Assembly (NCBI GenBank): GCA_947179155.2
Contig: OX359278.1
Coordinates: forward strand, 19,941,244-20,005,243
Length of the DNA: 64,000 nt
Direction: 5' to 3'
DNA from: Hedera helix
Taxonomy: Eukaryota > Streptophyta > Magnoliopsida > Apiales > Araliaceae
The notes under the pieces are model-generated. The model was given only the letters and a program-made list of their open reading frames with translations. It made no database searches and was not told the origin of the DNA. Both the position numbers and the translations under genes were made by a program. This document shows positions 1-11,809 of this stretch, piece by piece (within the stretch, counting starts at the first letter, position 1; each line of letters begins with the position of its first letter).

Positions 1-976
1 ATTTTCTGAAACCCGAATTTGAGGACTGTCCGACCCTCCGACGCTCCGACAGCCATAACTTCTTCATTTTAAAACATTTTGAGGTGATTCTTCAGTCCAT
101 TCTCATCAGAATTTCCCCTTCTACAATTGCTCTTTAGAACACAAATCCAAATTCCAAACGTAACTAGAGTAAACACTGCTCACAAGGATAAGGTGAAAAC
201 TAACTTCACAAATCATTGGTTTTATTGGTTCAAACTTGAATAAAATGTGATCTATATGTCCAAATGACACAAACTCAGTTTTGTTAACCTTGTAACTTCT
301 TGTTTTACAATATTCCATGGTTCAATCACATTTTTAAAACGTTTTACACGAAATTTACGGATCGAACCACTTAGGGTTTAAAAACGACATCTTTGTGGTT
401 AAAGCTATAACTTCTTTGTTATTCAATATTTGTGAAAGGTTCAAAAAGGGGTTTTCCTTTAAAACTCATAGATCTAGCTTTCTAGTCATATAAATCCAAT
501 TTCTGATTTGTACATTTCAAAATACAACCATAAACCTAGCATGCATAGTTAGGGTTTACCGGTAAAATTGTGTTATGAACTTTTCTACCATTTTTATGTA
601 TTTCTAACATACCAAAACATGTTATAAACACATAGATCTATGAATATACATATATTACATAGTTAAATACTTCTAGATCATCAAAACGAGTTTTGATCGG
701 TTAAAAATAGATTTTAACCGATCAAAAGCTTTCTAGACTACAAAAAATGAAATAAGATGAAGTTGAGAGCACTTTTAAACCTTGAGGTCTTGGATGCTCT
801 TCTTCTCCTTCTACCAAAGTAAGTTGTGTAGCTAGTGGACATACACCAAGGCTTCCTCTAGCTTTTCCTCACACAAACACAAGTGTATCTCTCTTTTAAC
901 TCACAAAAGCTCTCTCTCTTTTCTCTAGGATTGTCTAGCAAATGAACTAACAACCAATACCAAGTGTGGAGCATTC

Positions 977-984
977 TATTTATA
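977..984 (-). promoter_or_regulatory. Probable TATA box of Gypsy LTR
   Basis: TATAAATA on the minus strand, at the position matching the TATAAAAG of the related LTRs (33418 and 43204) and followed by the same CTCCACACTTG block. It would drive transcription leftwards out of the window. Confidence 0.6.
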
Positions 985-1238
985 GCCCACCACTAATCCT
1001 CCATTAGCTTGCTAATTCACCCATGTTGGTGAAATTAAAGGCTAAACTAGTTTACTATTTGATTGAATGACTAGTTGATAGACTTTTGGAATGACTAGAG
1101 TTGTTGACCAACTTATGACATGGATGGATTTTCAAGCAATCTAGGAAATCAAGTTATCCAAGTGGGGCCCTAAAAAATTCAGCAAATTGGCTTTTTCAAG
1201 CCATTTTTCCTTTATTTTTAATGCTAAAATGTGCATAT

Positions 1239-1245
<7 letters not shown>

Positions 1246-1310
<65 letters not shown>
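1246..1310. repeat. (AT)n microsatellite
   Basis: About 32 AT units inside the Gypsy LTR. The related LTR at 42426 has an AT tract at the matching site; its twin at 32716 does not. Confidence 0.95.
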
Positions 1311-1312
<2 letters not shown>

Positions 1313-1749
1313 ACCAAAGTTTTGACTTGTATTGGACTTTACATTGGGCTTGGGAATAACTTCTATTGGGCTCATTCAATTAAATTGTTTGGGCTCAATT
1401 TAAATAACACATTGGGCTTATATTAAATAGTCTAGGTTACATTTAATTAAATCAAGCATTGGGCTTGTTTAATTAATTACATGGGCTAGTAATCAAATTA
1501 ATTACATGAGCTACTAGGTTAATATCTTTAACCTAGTTTATCAACTTATTTGGATTTAAAATATAATCCAATTAGATTTGCTTTAATTAATTATACACTT
1601 TGCTTTAATCCTTTAAATAAATATACAAGCACATAAGTACATTTATTTAATTATCTAATGCACAATTAATTAATGCGAAAAGTTTAAATTCATTGCTAAA
1701 TATTTATTAAGTATATTTACAATGACTAATGAAATTCGTGGTCATTACA

Positions 1750-2125
1750 TAAGGAGTTAGAGAGAGATAGATAGAATTAGGGCTAGCCACCCATGGTTTG
1801 GAGAAACCAAAAATCCACTTCTTTAATTCATAGATCTCTTGGTGGATCACCTCTAGAGGCTTCACACTTGGGGAACTAACATTGATCCATGAAATCTAAT
1901 TGGTGAATTTGAAGAAAAACGTGAAAGGATTAAAGGGAGATGAACTTGTACCCGTGGAAGCTTGGTTCTACAAAGGTATAAATTCTTTTATCCTTCCTCA
2001 ATTAATAATAGTTGCATAAGAAAGATCCGGGTTATTGGTTTGTACACAATTTTAAAATCTGATTTTTCTTGCTTCCATTGCGCTTATATAATTTGATTAT
2101 ATGTATGCCATATTTTTGCAAACCA
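1750..2125 (+). mobile_element. Ty1/Copia 5' LTR, 3' portion
   Basis: Lies directly upstream of a Copia-type PBS and resembles the LTR end at 47141-47294, including the block CCTTCCTCAATTAATA and the text up to AAACCA. The upstream part of the LTR was interrupted by the Gypsy LTR ending at 1749. No ORF of note. Confidence 0.7.
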
Positions 2126-2129
2126 ATAG

Positions 2130-2143
2130 TGGCATCAAGAGCC
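2130..2143 (+). other. Copia primer binding site
   Basis: TGGCATCAAGAGCC follows the LTR end by a few bases. It is one change from TGGTATCAAGAGCC, a PBS form common in plant Copia elements and related to the initiator-Met tRNA 3' end. A more decayed copy lies at 47295-47310. Confidence 0.65.
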
Positions 2144-2303
2144 AAACTTATGCGAATTATTAATTGTTTAGATTTCATATATGTGGGTATGTGTTTAGAA
2201 CAATTTATTGGGCATAATTTGTTGTAAAAAATCATGGGTTTTGAAAATCAATTGCAAAAATTGTGTTTTAAAAAGAAAAAAAAAAGGTTTTTTTTTTTAA
2301 ATT

Positions 2304-2535
2304 CCGCGAAACTGCTACAGTACCGCGCGGAGAAGACAGGCACGCATTGCGCGGGATCTGGGTAAGCACGCATGGCGCGGGTAAGGTCAGTGCGCGCATT
2401 GCGCGGGATCTGCTACATATTCTCGCATCGTGCGGACGCGCACCGTGTGCGTAACGCGTGGGCTGTGCAGGCTAGCGCGCATGGCGCGGGAGGCTGAACG
2501 AGCGCGCAATGCGCGGGCACAGATTCGGTGGCAGT
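2304..2535 (+). repeat. GC-rich repeated-word cluster
   Basis: An island of high GC in very AT-rich DNA. The word CGCANNGCGCGGG occurs five times (NN = TT, TG, TT, TG, AT), mixed with other GCGC strings. CGCATTGCGCGG also occurs exactly at 20715-20726 in an unrelated solo LTR. The collinear Copia leader at 47311-48442 has a different GC-rich cluster at this place. Confidence 0.85.
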
Positions 2536-3267
2536 TCCGTAATTATTACAGTTTTTGGTTTTGCAATTGATTTTGTATTTTAGCAGATTTTTTAAATTAA
2601 ATTTTTTTATTTTTTTATTTTGAGTGATTTTAAAAATCCAAAAAATACAAAAATATATTGAAAATAAATAGTTTATTTTTTACACGATTTTATTATTAAA
2701 ATAAATGGTTTATTTTAAATATGAAATTGGATTTCATGCAACTTTAAATTGCCCATTAAATGATACCAATACATGTATGAAATGTTTTATTTAATTCATG
2801 TGATGAATATTATTTATTAATATATATGTTGATATATATGATAATAAATGGGATTGATTATGAACTATTGACCAATATGATTGGATTTAATTTTAATTAA
2901 ATGCATGAATGAATGAGTTTTTATAAATGGGGTCTGCGTACCTCGTCTTTCTAATTTTTCTTATGTATAATTCTATCTCCCTCTTATGTACTTCCTCTTG
3001 ACTGTTGATCAAGGTTTCTATTTATTGTAAATAATTTGTAATAGGATTAGTTAGAATTATTTTGAAGAATTGGAGCAAAGAAACAAGGAGCGCATGAAGA
3101 CTCGTTTGTAATGAAGCCCGGATTTAAATGTAATAGTTACATTTAATTTAATTTATTCTTGCACCCTAGGTTTGACCATTTGGTTTATTTGGTGGCTCGA
3201 ATAAACCAAACTAGAATAAAAGTCCATAATCAATCCAAGTAGAATATAGTATTCTATATGTGCATGC

Positions 3268-3271
<4 letters not shown>

Positions 3272-3348
<77 letters not shown>
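3272..3348. repeat. (AT)n microsatellite
   Basis: About 38 AT units in the Copia leader. The paralogous leader has an AT/GT microsatellite nearby (48353-48442). Confidence 0.95.
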
Positions 3349-3351
<3 letters not shown>

Positions 3352-3799
3352 CCAAACATGCTTCACATGTTAATTAATATGACGCGTATTTTATATATAT
3401 ATATGTGCATGTGCACTAAACAAGATGAGACAATTTATATTAATAAACCCCTCATGATGTAGAATAAATATTATTTATAAAATGAATTAAAATGTTTAAT
3501 TCATGAATTAAAGGAGTTTAATTCAATTAAATAAAATTAGAATGGTTCTAATTTATTTATTCTACTACTCATAATATTAAGTTGTAACGTTCAAAAATAT
3601 TTATTAAAAATATCGAATGTCGCCTTCTAGCATGGTAAAACGATAGAGTATCAAATAATCATCATAAGTTTGTTGTGTCACACAAGGCTTAGGTTTGAAC
3701 ATTACTGTTTTGTTGTGTCACATAAGGACGGTATTTTTCTCTTCTAATATAAGAAAATGCTATGTTAGACTTAACTTGGATAATTTTGATTTGGATGTG

Positions 3800-3804
3800 T
3801 CACA
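3800..3804. repeat. TSD (TCACA), left
   Basis: TCACA directly before TGTAAC of the nested element; matched by TCACA at 11805-11809. Five bases is the usual Gypsy duplication length. Confidence 0.8.
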
Positions 3805-4322
3805 TGTAACGACCCCAACCTTATCACACTCAACACTTCAAGAGTCCACTTATTACTATTTCACAGTAGCTTCATTGTTATAGCACCATGCTATCAACAC
3901 AACCTCTTAATCATTTAACAGACCATTTGTCATTCCATGATCTTACTATGATCATCGTGATCTTATAACACAATTAATTTTACTGCACTATTTCTCCTTT
4001 ATTCTAGGATCGTTTAATTCTATCATCTTATCATTCATCTCTGGTCATTTTACTGTACGATCCTTCTCTTTTTAAATTCTTGAATCAAATGTTCCCTGAT
4101 TCTTATTCCATTTATTTGGATTACACTCATTGAAGATCATTCTTTGAATCTTTTCATATATTTATCTATCTATATAGATTTATTTCCTCATTTATGAACT
4201 GTATATATTCATTTCTAAACTCTATCTGAGTTTATCCTTTCACTGTCTTCATTATCTTTCCATGATTATAGCCTAAGGTACTGCTACATAAGAACTATAA
4301 CCTATCAGCTCTGATACCAACT
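3805..4322 (-). mobile_element. LTR stub plus second leader copy
   Basis: 3805-3817 is an LTR terminus. 3818-4322 repeats 8640-9143 with only scattered substitutions, including the PBS complement at 4308-4319 (GCTCTGATACCA). The jump between stub and leader marks a deletion inside the outer element copy. Confidence 0.85.
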
Positions 4323-6930
4323 TGTAACGACCCCAAATCCGGGTTCCTTGAACCCTAGACTTGGTACGTCACGATACATCATCTTCATACATGTTCTATA
4401 ACTAATGCGGAATATATAAACATAAATTGTTTATTCTACAACATTTCCCCAAGGTTTCTAACCTTAACTTACATATATACCTTTAGGTTCATAAAAAGTT
4501 TACAAAATTACTTACATCATATAACAATTTAGTTATCATGCATAATACTATAATCTTGTCTTTTGCTTCTGTCTCCGTCTCTCCTCGGACATTCGTATTA
4601 TTCTGAAATTTGTTATCATGATATAGCAAGAGTGAGCAACGACTTTGCTCAGCAAGTTTAAATACAATAACGATATATCATGATTGAAAGAAAGAATAAG
4701 GTTTTGGATTTTCAACAATATAATAATTGTGAAAGAGTACGAATTATAATTTCAATAATTGAATAACTGAATCAATTAATGTTGAATGCCAATAATGACC
4801 ATGAACAAATTTAACTGAACCTTATGGTAATGAAGGTGATCCGCCTTTCATACCTGATAAACACATGCAACATGCACTATGTGCGAATCAACAATTTAAA
4901 GAAGTGGAATAATTATACAGAATTAAACCATAGCATGCTTGAAACATAATAACTTGAGTTTGAGTTAGGAACTTGAACAATTAAATAATATATCATGCTC
5001 GAATATAAATTGAGTAGGGTTTAGGAAACTTGTCTGTCTGCTCAGCTACAATTAATGTCTAGCTTTAACTAACTGGCTTTGAAAGACCTCATTTTAATGA
5101 CTATCTTCATTTTTCTTCCAAAATGGGTTGTGAAGGAGGATGGCATGGACCAAGAATTCCTTCTCCTTCCTTATCCTTACTCTCAAATATTTTCTCTCTA
5201 ATTTGAAAACTGAAAGAAGAAGAAATGCCTAACAATTCTCTCTCTCTAATGACTTAAGTCTTCCATGATGTATAGATATATATCTTATATCTATGAAATT
5301 AGACCAACACAAGCTATCTATTGGATACTTACACAAGAAAGTTAACCCATGCCTTAGTTGGTGAGGATTTTATGGGAAGAGACCCACCAAAAATCAAAAC
5401 AAGCAATCCATTAAATAAATAATAAAAAAAAAATGAAAGAGAAAAGAAAGCAAAATCATTTCACTTCTTCTCCTTTCCTACTCGGCTGATGTAGCATCAT
5501 TGCCCCAAAATAAGTGTCCCAAGTATTACATAGTTAATAAAAAATAAGTTACATAATTATTTTTCAAGTGGGCTCAAGCTTTGGGCTTTATTTAAAATAC
5601 CAATTGGACTCCTATTAAATTGTTTGGGCTACTAATTTGCCAAGTTTTATTATTCTTCACTTGGGTTACTAATTGATCCATGTTGGGCTAATTTAATAAT
5701 TTACACATTAATTATTCAATCCATGATTAAATAATAATTGAATTGATTAATTAATTAAATACTCTAACCATTAATATTACTAAATGGACTAATAATATTA
5801 TTAATATTATTTTACATTATTTACATTAATTAATAATCATATTAATTAATTTATTATATTTAATTAACTCATTATATTCAATTTAATTAAATATTTAATT
5901 AATAGGAAACTTATCAAATATTTTGATATTAAAAACTTTAGGATTTGCTCACTAATAATAATATATATATATATTATTTATACACATTACTTTACCTCAA
6001 AAATAATTTCACAATAAATTATGAAATTAAAATAAATACAATATATAATTTATTATATATTATTTATGCCATAAATTAAATTATTTAATACATTTACATT
6101 AAATAATTCATTTCTCATCAATTATGGAAACAATTCCATTTACCCAAAAATAAATTAAAATAATAATATATTTACTCAATTTCTTATTTAAATAATTTAT
6201 TAAATTATTTAATTAATATTACACAAATAATTGTATAATTAAATTTCTCACTCCCATAAATCATTTACAATGATTTATTTAATTATAGAATATATTTATT
6301 TAATATATTCAATTACTACATAAAATTACACAATTAATTTAATCCCTTTTATATATATATACATATATATGAAATTAAATATTGTACATATATACAATTA
6401 CTATTCTCCCTTAATTAACTCAACTACTTTATATAATTTATAATTATATAAATTACATAATTATTCCTTACAAATAATTTATCAATAATTTGCATAAATA
6501 TTGATTAATGAATATAATCAATATATTAACTAAATTAATTCCACAATAAACCTTTTAATTCAAATCGGATTAATTAAATATTAATCCCTTTATTTACCAT
6601 AATTTATTTAACCATTAAATTATGTTACTAAATATGCACATACATATATTCATATAGATACATATTTAATTTACATACAACCACGTCGCATAATTACATA
6701 ACTCCACTAATTAATTTTCTTAATTTAATTAGACTTGATATTAGTCAAGTTTATTAAATTATCACTTTACTCGCTAACTTATCAAAAATTTGATATCACC
6801 AAATCTAAGTTAGTCCATTAAATTTAATTTGGATATCTATTTATCTACCACTACTAGGTTACCAAACTCCAACCTTTATTAAATATTAGATATTTTATTT
6901 CTAATTCATTTAAATATCCGGGATATTACA
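4323..6930 (-). mobile_element. LARD-type element LTR, shared middle copy
   Basis: 2,608 bp, TGTAAC...TTACA, flanked by a PBS on its left and the PPT of the internal region on its right. It therefore serves as 3' LTR of one unit and 5' LTR of the deleted unit. It aligns along its length with 9144-11804; the main length difference is the AT run. Minus-strand hairpin at 4633-4651. Confidence 0.9.
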
Positions 6931-8411
6931 TTCACCCATTCTTATAAGAATTTCGTCCCCGAAATTTCATCATACTCATTTATACTGATTTTCATCTCTG
7001 AGAATATCTCTTTACTCATCAAATTCTATGACCGCCTTTTTCTAGGAAGTTCATACTTCTAAACTCATAATTCTAGAACAATGGAATATATTGCAGAAGA
7101 ATAAATTGAAAATCAATATCTTCATTAAAACTTTCATAATATGCTGAGGGGTCATCAAGACCGTGAACATACGAAAGGAATTAACTGAATTCCGAATAAA
7201 TAGTATTTATCCCTGTAAATACTTATAAACAGAGTGTTTATCAATCACAAAGACTGAAAACATTCCATAGGTGTACGCTAGGTGATCAACCTATTGTACC
7301 ATACGTCGTGCAGAACGTCTTAGTTGGGCGCCATTCGGAGCTATATGCCGACCAAATATATCTGCTTTAGCTGACATAATATATTTGTTTTTGCACTTGT
7401 TCACCTCAGACTTACTACAAAATTCCGTTCCAAAATAATTTGGATTGGATAATAAAACTTGAGTCAATTCTGACCAAAAGTGTCAAGTCAAAATAAATGA
7501 CAAAGACTCTCATCATTGAACTGTTCGTATATTACGATTCAAAAATCATTTCAGATTAGTTAGAATAACTAAAATTCATTTATAGGACTTCATGATACCG
7601 CATCATCTTGACAGTACGTTGAGGATTCCGTCATTAATTCATGACTTCATAATACCGCACATCTTGATAGTACGTTGAGGATTACGTCCTTTTCATCCTC
7701 ACACCATGGCTTTAATAGCATGTGATGATTTCATAAATACATTTTGATATTTTTAAATCAATTTGTCTAGCCGAAACAATTAGCATAGACTCTTCTTTAA
7801 ACGTTTCAAAGTACTGAAAATTATTTTATGACTTCGTCATACTACATCATTCCATAGTGGGCTTTAAACATCCAACACTAGGTTACTCTGCATTGATGAC
7901 TCCATCATTTATCATCTCTGCACTAAATGCATTAATGATTATGAAAACACATTTTTGACATTTTCAAAAGCACAAAAGTGCGAATTTAGCACGATTTTAA
8001 GAATTTCAAAGTCTAGCATAACTAGAAGATTTGGAATATCCTAAAACCTCAAAACACCTCAAATTTTTCCTCAACATTCTTTTCCAGCTTAATAACTATA
8101 TCTAGTATAGCTTTAATCTTGCTACTTAACTCTATCCATACTCACTGTTCATCAAACTTACCACACATTAGGGGTTCAGGAACTTGCCACACTCATGTGG
8201 GTTGAAGAACTTATCCTAGTCAGACCAAAATTGTCCATTCGCTGAGGGGTTCCACCATACGATTATGAGTCACGAACTTACCATCAGTATGAGTTTTAAA
8301 AACACGTACTTATCTTAATATTCTCTACCTATCCAATATATTATGAGAAAAGAATTACCTTCTCACCATATATAAATCAAATAGTGTGACACCAGGTTCA
8401 AATCGATTATC

Positions 8412-8566
8412 ACTATAGGAAGCTAAGTGGTCGTCAAACCAAACACAATCTCCTGTCCATACAAGAAATTGGTCAACTCGGCCACTAATCAATATAGGAA
8501 GTTAAGCGGTCGTTAAACCAAGAACAAATCCCCTGCCCATACAAAGAATCGTACAACTCAGCCACT
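8412..8566. repeat. Two-copy tandem repeat, about 77 bp
   Basis: Units near 8412-8485 and 8489-8566 share ATAGGAAG, TAAACC/CAAACC, CCATACAA and CAACTC.GCCACTA in order. A second pair at about 7592-7633 and 7650-7690 shares AGTACGTTGAGGATT. Confidence 0.75.
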
Positions 8567-9128
8567 AATATGAGTCATCGATTAAAAACCCACAAACCTC
8601 TAACTTCCCTTAACTTGATATGAATTTTGTCAATTCATACCTTATCACACTCAACACTTCAAGAGTCCACTTATTACTATTTCACAGTATCTTCATTGTT
8701 ATAGCACCATGCTATCAACGCAACCTCTTAATCATTTAACAGACCATTTGTCATTCCATGATCTTACTATGATCATCGTGATCTTATAACACAATTGATT
8801 TTACTGTACTATTTCTCCTTTATTCTAGGATCGTTTAATTCTATCATCTTATCATTCATCTCTGGTCATTTTACTGTACGATCCTTCTCTTTTTAAATTC
8901 TTGAATCAAGTGTTCCCTGATTCTTATTCCATTTATTTGGATTACACTCATTGAAGATCCTTCTTTGAATTTTTCCATATATTTATCTATCTATATAGAT
9001 TTATTTCCTCATTTATGAACTGTATATGTTCATTTCTAAACTCTATCTGAGTTTATCCTTTCACTGTCTTCATTATCTTTCCATGATTATAGCCTAAGGT
9101 ACTGCTACCTAAGAACTATAACCTATCA

Positions 9129-9140
9129 GCTCTGATACCA
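9129..9140 (-). other. Gypsy primer binding site
   Basis: Minus strand TGGTATCAGAGC, complementary to the initiator-Met tRNA 3' end, three bases inside the 5' LTR end at 9144. A second copy is at 4308-4319. Confidence 0.85.
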
Positions 9141-9143
9141 ACT

Positions 9144-10768
9144 TGTAACGACCCCAAATCCGGGTTCCTTGAACCCTAGACTTGGTACGTCATGATACAT
9201 CACCTTCATACATGTTCTATAACTAATGCAGAATATATAAACATAAATTGTTTATTCTACAACATTTCCCCAAGGTTTCTAACCTTAACTTACATATATA
9301 CATTTAGATTCATAAAAAGGTTTACAAAATTACTTACATCATATAAAAATTTAGTTATCATGCATAATACTATAATCTTGTCTTTTGCTTCTGTCTCCGT
9401 CTCTCCTCGGACATTCGTATTATTCTGAAATTTGTTATCATGATATAGCAAGAGTGAGCAACGACTTTGCTCAGCAAGTTTAAATACAATAACGATATAT
9501 CATGATTGAAAGAAAGAATAAGCTTTTGGATTTTCAACAATATAATAATTGTGAAAGAGTACGAATTATAATTTCAATAATTGAATGACTGAATCAATTA
9601 ATGTTGAATGCCAATAATGACCATGAACAAATTTAACTGAATCTTATGGTAATGAAGGTGATCAGCCTTTCATACCTGATGAACACATGCAACATACACT
9701 ATGTGCGAATCAACAATTTAAAGAAGTGGAATAATTATACAGAATTAAACCATAGCATGCTTGAAACATAATAACTTGAGTTTGAGTTAGGAACTTGAAC
9801 AATTAAATAATATATCCTGCTCGAATATAAATTGAGTAGGGTTTAGGAAACTTGCCTGTCTGCTCAGCTACAATTAATGTCTAGCTTTAACTAACTGGCT
9901 TTGAAAGACCTCATTTTAATGACTATCTTCATTTTTCTTCTAAAATGGGTTGTGAAGGAGGATGGCATGAACCAAGAATTCCTTCTCCTTCCTTATCCTT
10001 GCTCTCAAATATTTTCTCTCTAATTTGAAAACTGAAAGAAGAAGAAATGCCTAACAATTCTCTCTCTCTAATGACTTAAGTCTTCCATGATGTATAGATA
10101 TATATCTATGAAATTAGACCAACACAAGCTAGCTATTGGATACTTACACAAGAAAGTTAACCCATGCCTTAGTTGGTGAGGATTTTATGGGAAGAGACCC
10201 ACCAAAAATCAAAACAAGCAATCCATTAAATAAATAATAAAAAAAAATGAAAAAGAAAAGAAAGGCAAATCATTTCACTTCTTCTCCTTTCCTACTCGGC
10301 TGATGTAGCATCATTGCCCCAAAATAAGTGTCCCAAATATTACATAGTTAATAAAAAATAAGTTACATAATTATTTTTCAAGTGGGCTCAAGCTTTGGGC
10401 TTTATTTAAAATACCAATTGGACTCCTATTAAATTGTTTGGGCTACTAATTTGCCAAGTTTTATTATTCTTCACTTGGGTTACTAATTGATCCATGTTGG
10501 GCTAATTTAATAATTTACACATTAATTATTCAATCCATGATTAAATAATAATTGAATTGATTAATTAATTAAATACTCTAACCCATTAATATTACTAAAT
10601 GGACTAATAATATTATTAATATTATTTTACATTATTTACATTAATTAATAATCATATTAATTAATTTATTATATTTAATTAACTCATTATATTCAATTTA
10701 ATTAAATATTTAATTAATAGGAAACTTATCAAATATTTTGATATTAAAAACTTTAGGATTTGCTCACT

Positions 10769-10848
<80 letters not shown>

Positions 10849-11804
10849 TATACACATTACTTTACCTCAAAAATAATTTCACAATAAATTATGAAATTAA
10901 AATAAATACAATATATAATTTATTATATATTATTTACGCCATAAATTAAATTATTTAATACATTTACATTAAATAATTCATTTCTCATCAATTATGGAAA
11001 CAATTTCATTTACCTGAAAATACATTAAAATAATAATATATTTACTCAATTTCTTATTTAAATAATTTATTAAATTATTTAATTAATATTACACAAATAA
11101 TTGTATAATTAAATTTCTCACTCCCATAAATCATTTACAATGATTTATTTAATTATAGAATATATTTATTTAATATATTCAATTACTACATAAAATTACA
11201 CAATTAATTTAATCCCTTTTATATATATATATATACATATATATGAAATTAAATATTGTACATATATACAATTAGTATTCTCCCTTAATTAACTCAACTA
11301 CTTTATATAATTTATAATTATATAAATTACATAATTATTCTTCACAAATAATTTATCAATAATTTGCATAAATATTGATTAATGAATATAATCAATATAT
11401 TAACTAAATTAATTCCACAATAAACCTTTTAATTCAAATCGGATTAATTAAATATTAATCCCTTTATTTACCATAATTTATTTAACCATTAAATTATGTT
11501 ACTAAATATGCACATACATATATTCATATAGATACATATTTAATTTACATACAACCACGTCGCATAATTACATAACTCCACTAATTAATTTTCTTAATTT
11601 AATTAGACTTGCTATTAGTCAAGTTTATTGAATTATCACTTTACTCGCTAACTTATCAAAAATTTGATATCACCAAATCTAAGTTAGTCCATTAAATTTA
11701 ATTTGGACCTCTATTTATCTACCACTACTAGGTTACCAAACTCCAACCTTTATTAAATATTAGATATTTTATTTCTAATTCATTTAAATATCCGGGATAT
11801 TACT
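9144..11804 (-). mobile_element. LARD-type element 5' LTR
   Basis: 2,661 bp. The outer terminus reads TTACT instead of TTACA, a point change in the last base. It is longer than the middle LTR mainly because of an expanded AT tract at 10773-10845, matched by a short run near 5958-5975. Minus-strand hairpin at 9455-9473. Confidence 0.9.
10773..10845. repeat. (AT)n microsatellite
   Basis: About 36 AT units in one LTR only, so expanded or contracted after insertion. Confidence 0.95.
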
Positions 11805-11809
11805 TCACA
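11805..11809. repeat. TSD (TCACA), right
   Basis: Matches 3800-3804; the Copia leader resumes after it. Confidence 0.8.

Larger units (their letters stand above)
1..1749 (-). mobile_element. Ty3/Gypsy LTR, partial, minus strand
   Basis: Reads on the minus strand as the 5' part of an LTR of the same superfamily as the LTRs at 32716-36411 and 42426-46279: it starts at 1749 with TGTAATGACCACG and shares long blocks with them. The flank just outside is not a polypurine tract, so this is a 5' LTR or a solo LTR whose remainder lies left of the window. It holds a TATA box, an AT microsatellite and a GC-rich island at its left edge. It interrupts a Copia LTR. Confidence 0.85.
2144..3799 (+). mobile_element. 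Copia untranslated leader
   Basis: No usable ORF. Collinear with 47311-48442, which shows it is a genuine family leader. It holds a GC-rich repeat cluster, an AT microsatellite and copies of a TTGTTGTGTCACA word near 3670 and 3711; another is at about 11900 on the far side of the nested element. The segment near 3450-3600 also resembles Copia LTR sequence near 51250-51350. It ends at the TSD of the nested element. Confidence 0.65.
6931..9143 (-). mobile_element. LARD-type internal region, non-coding
   Basis: PPT-like AAGAATGGGTGAA on the minus strand at 6931-6943, next to a TTTCGGGGACGAAAT block of the kind seen before Gypsy 3' LTRs here (compare 58180-58202). No ORF of gag or pol type. Contains tandem duplications (about 7592-7690 and 8412-8566). 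The 7141-7295 part resembles LTR sequence at 61620-61773, so the internal region is partly built from another LTR. PBS complement at 9129-9140. Confidence 0.75.
3805..11804 (-). mobile_element. Non-coding Gypsy-like LTR element (LARD type), tandem form
   Basis: Two long LTRs (4323-6930, 9144-11804) flank a 2.2-kb internal region without gag or pol. A PBS for initiator-Met tRNA and a PPT-like tract, both on the minus strand, set the orientation. Left of the first LTR there is a second PBS and about 500 bp of leader nearly identical to 8640-9143, then a 13-bp stub of a third LTR (TGTAACGACCCCA, 3805-3817). So this was LTR-int-LTR-int-LTR, and about 4 kb was lost from the outer copy. The outer TSD TCACA matches on both sides, so the composite is a single insertion locus. 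It probably moved with proteins made by relatives. Confidence 0.85.

Noticed and set aside
1187..1426. 79-codon ORF with a long Ile-Tyr repeat; similar ones at 42756-43001 and 42832-43146
   Set aside because: They are translations of AT microsatellites within LTRs.
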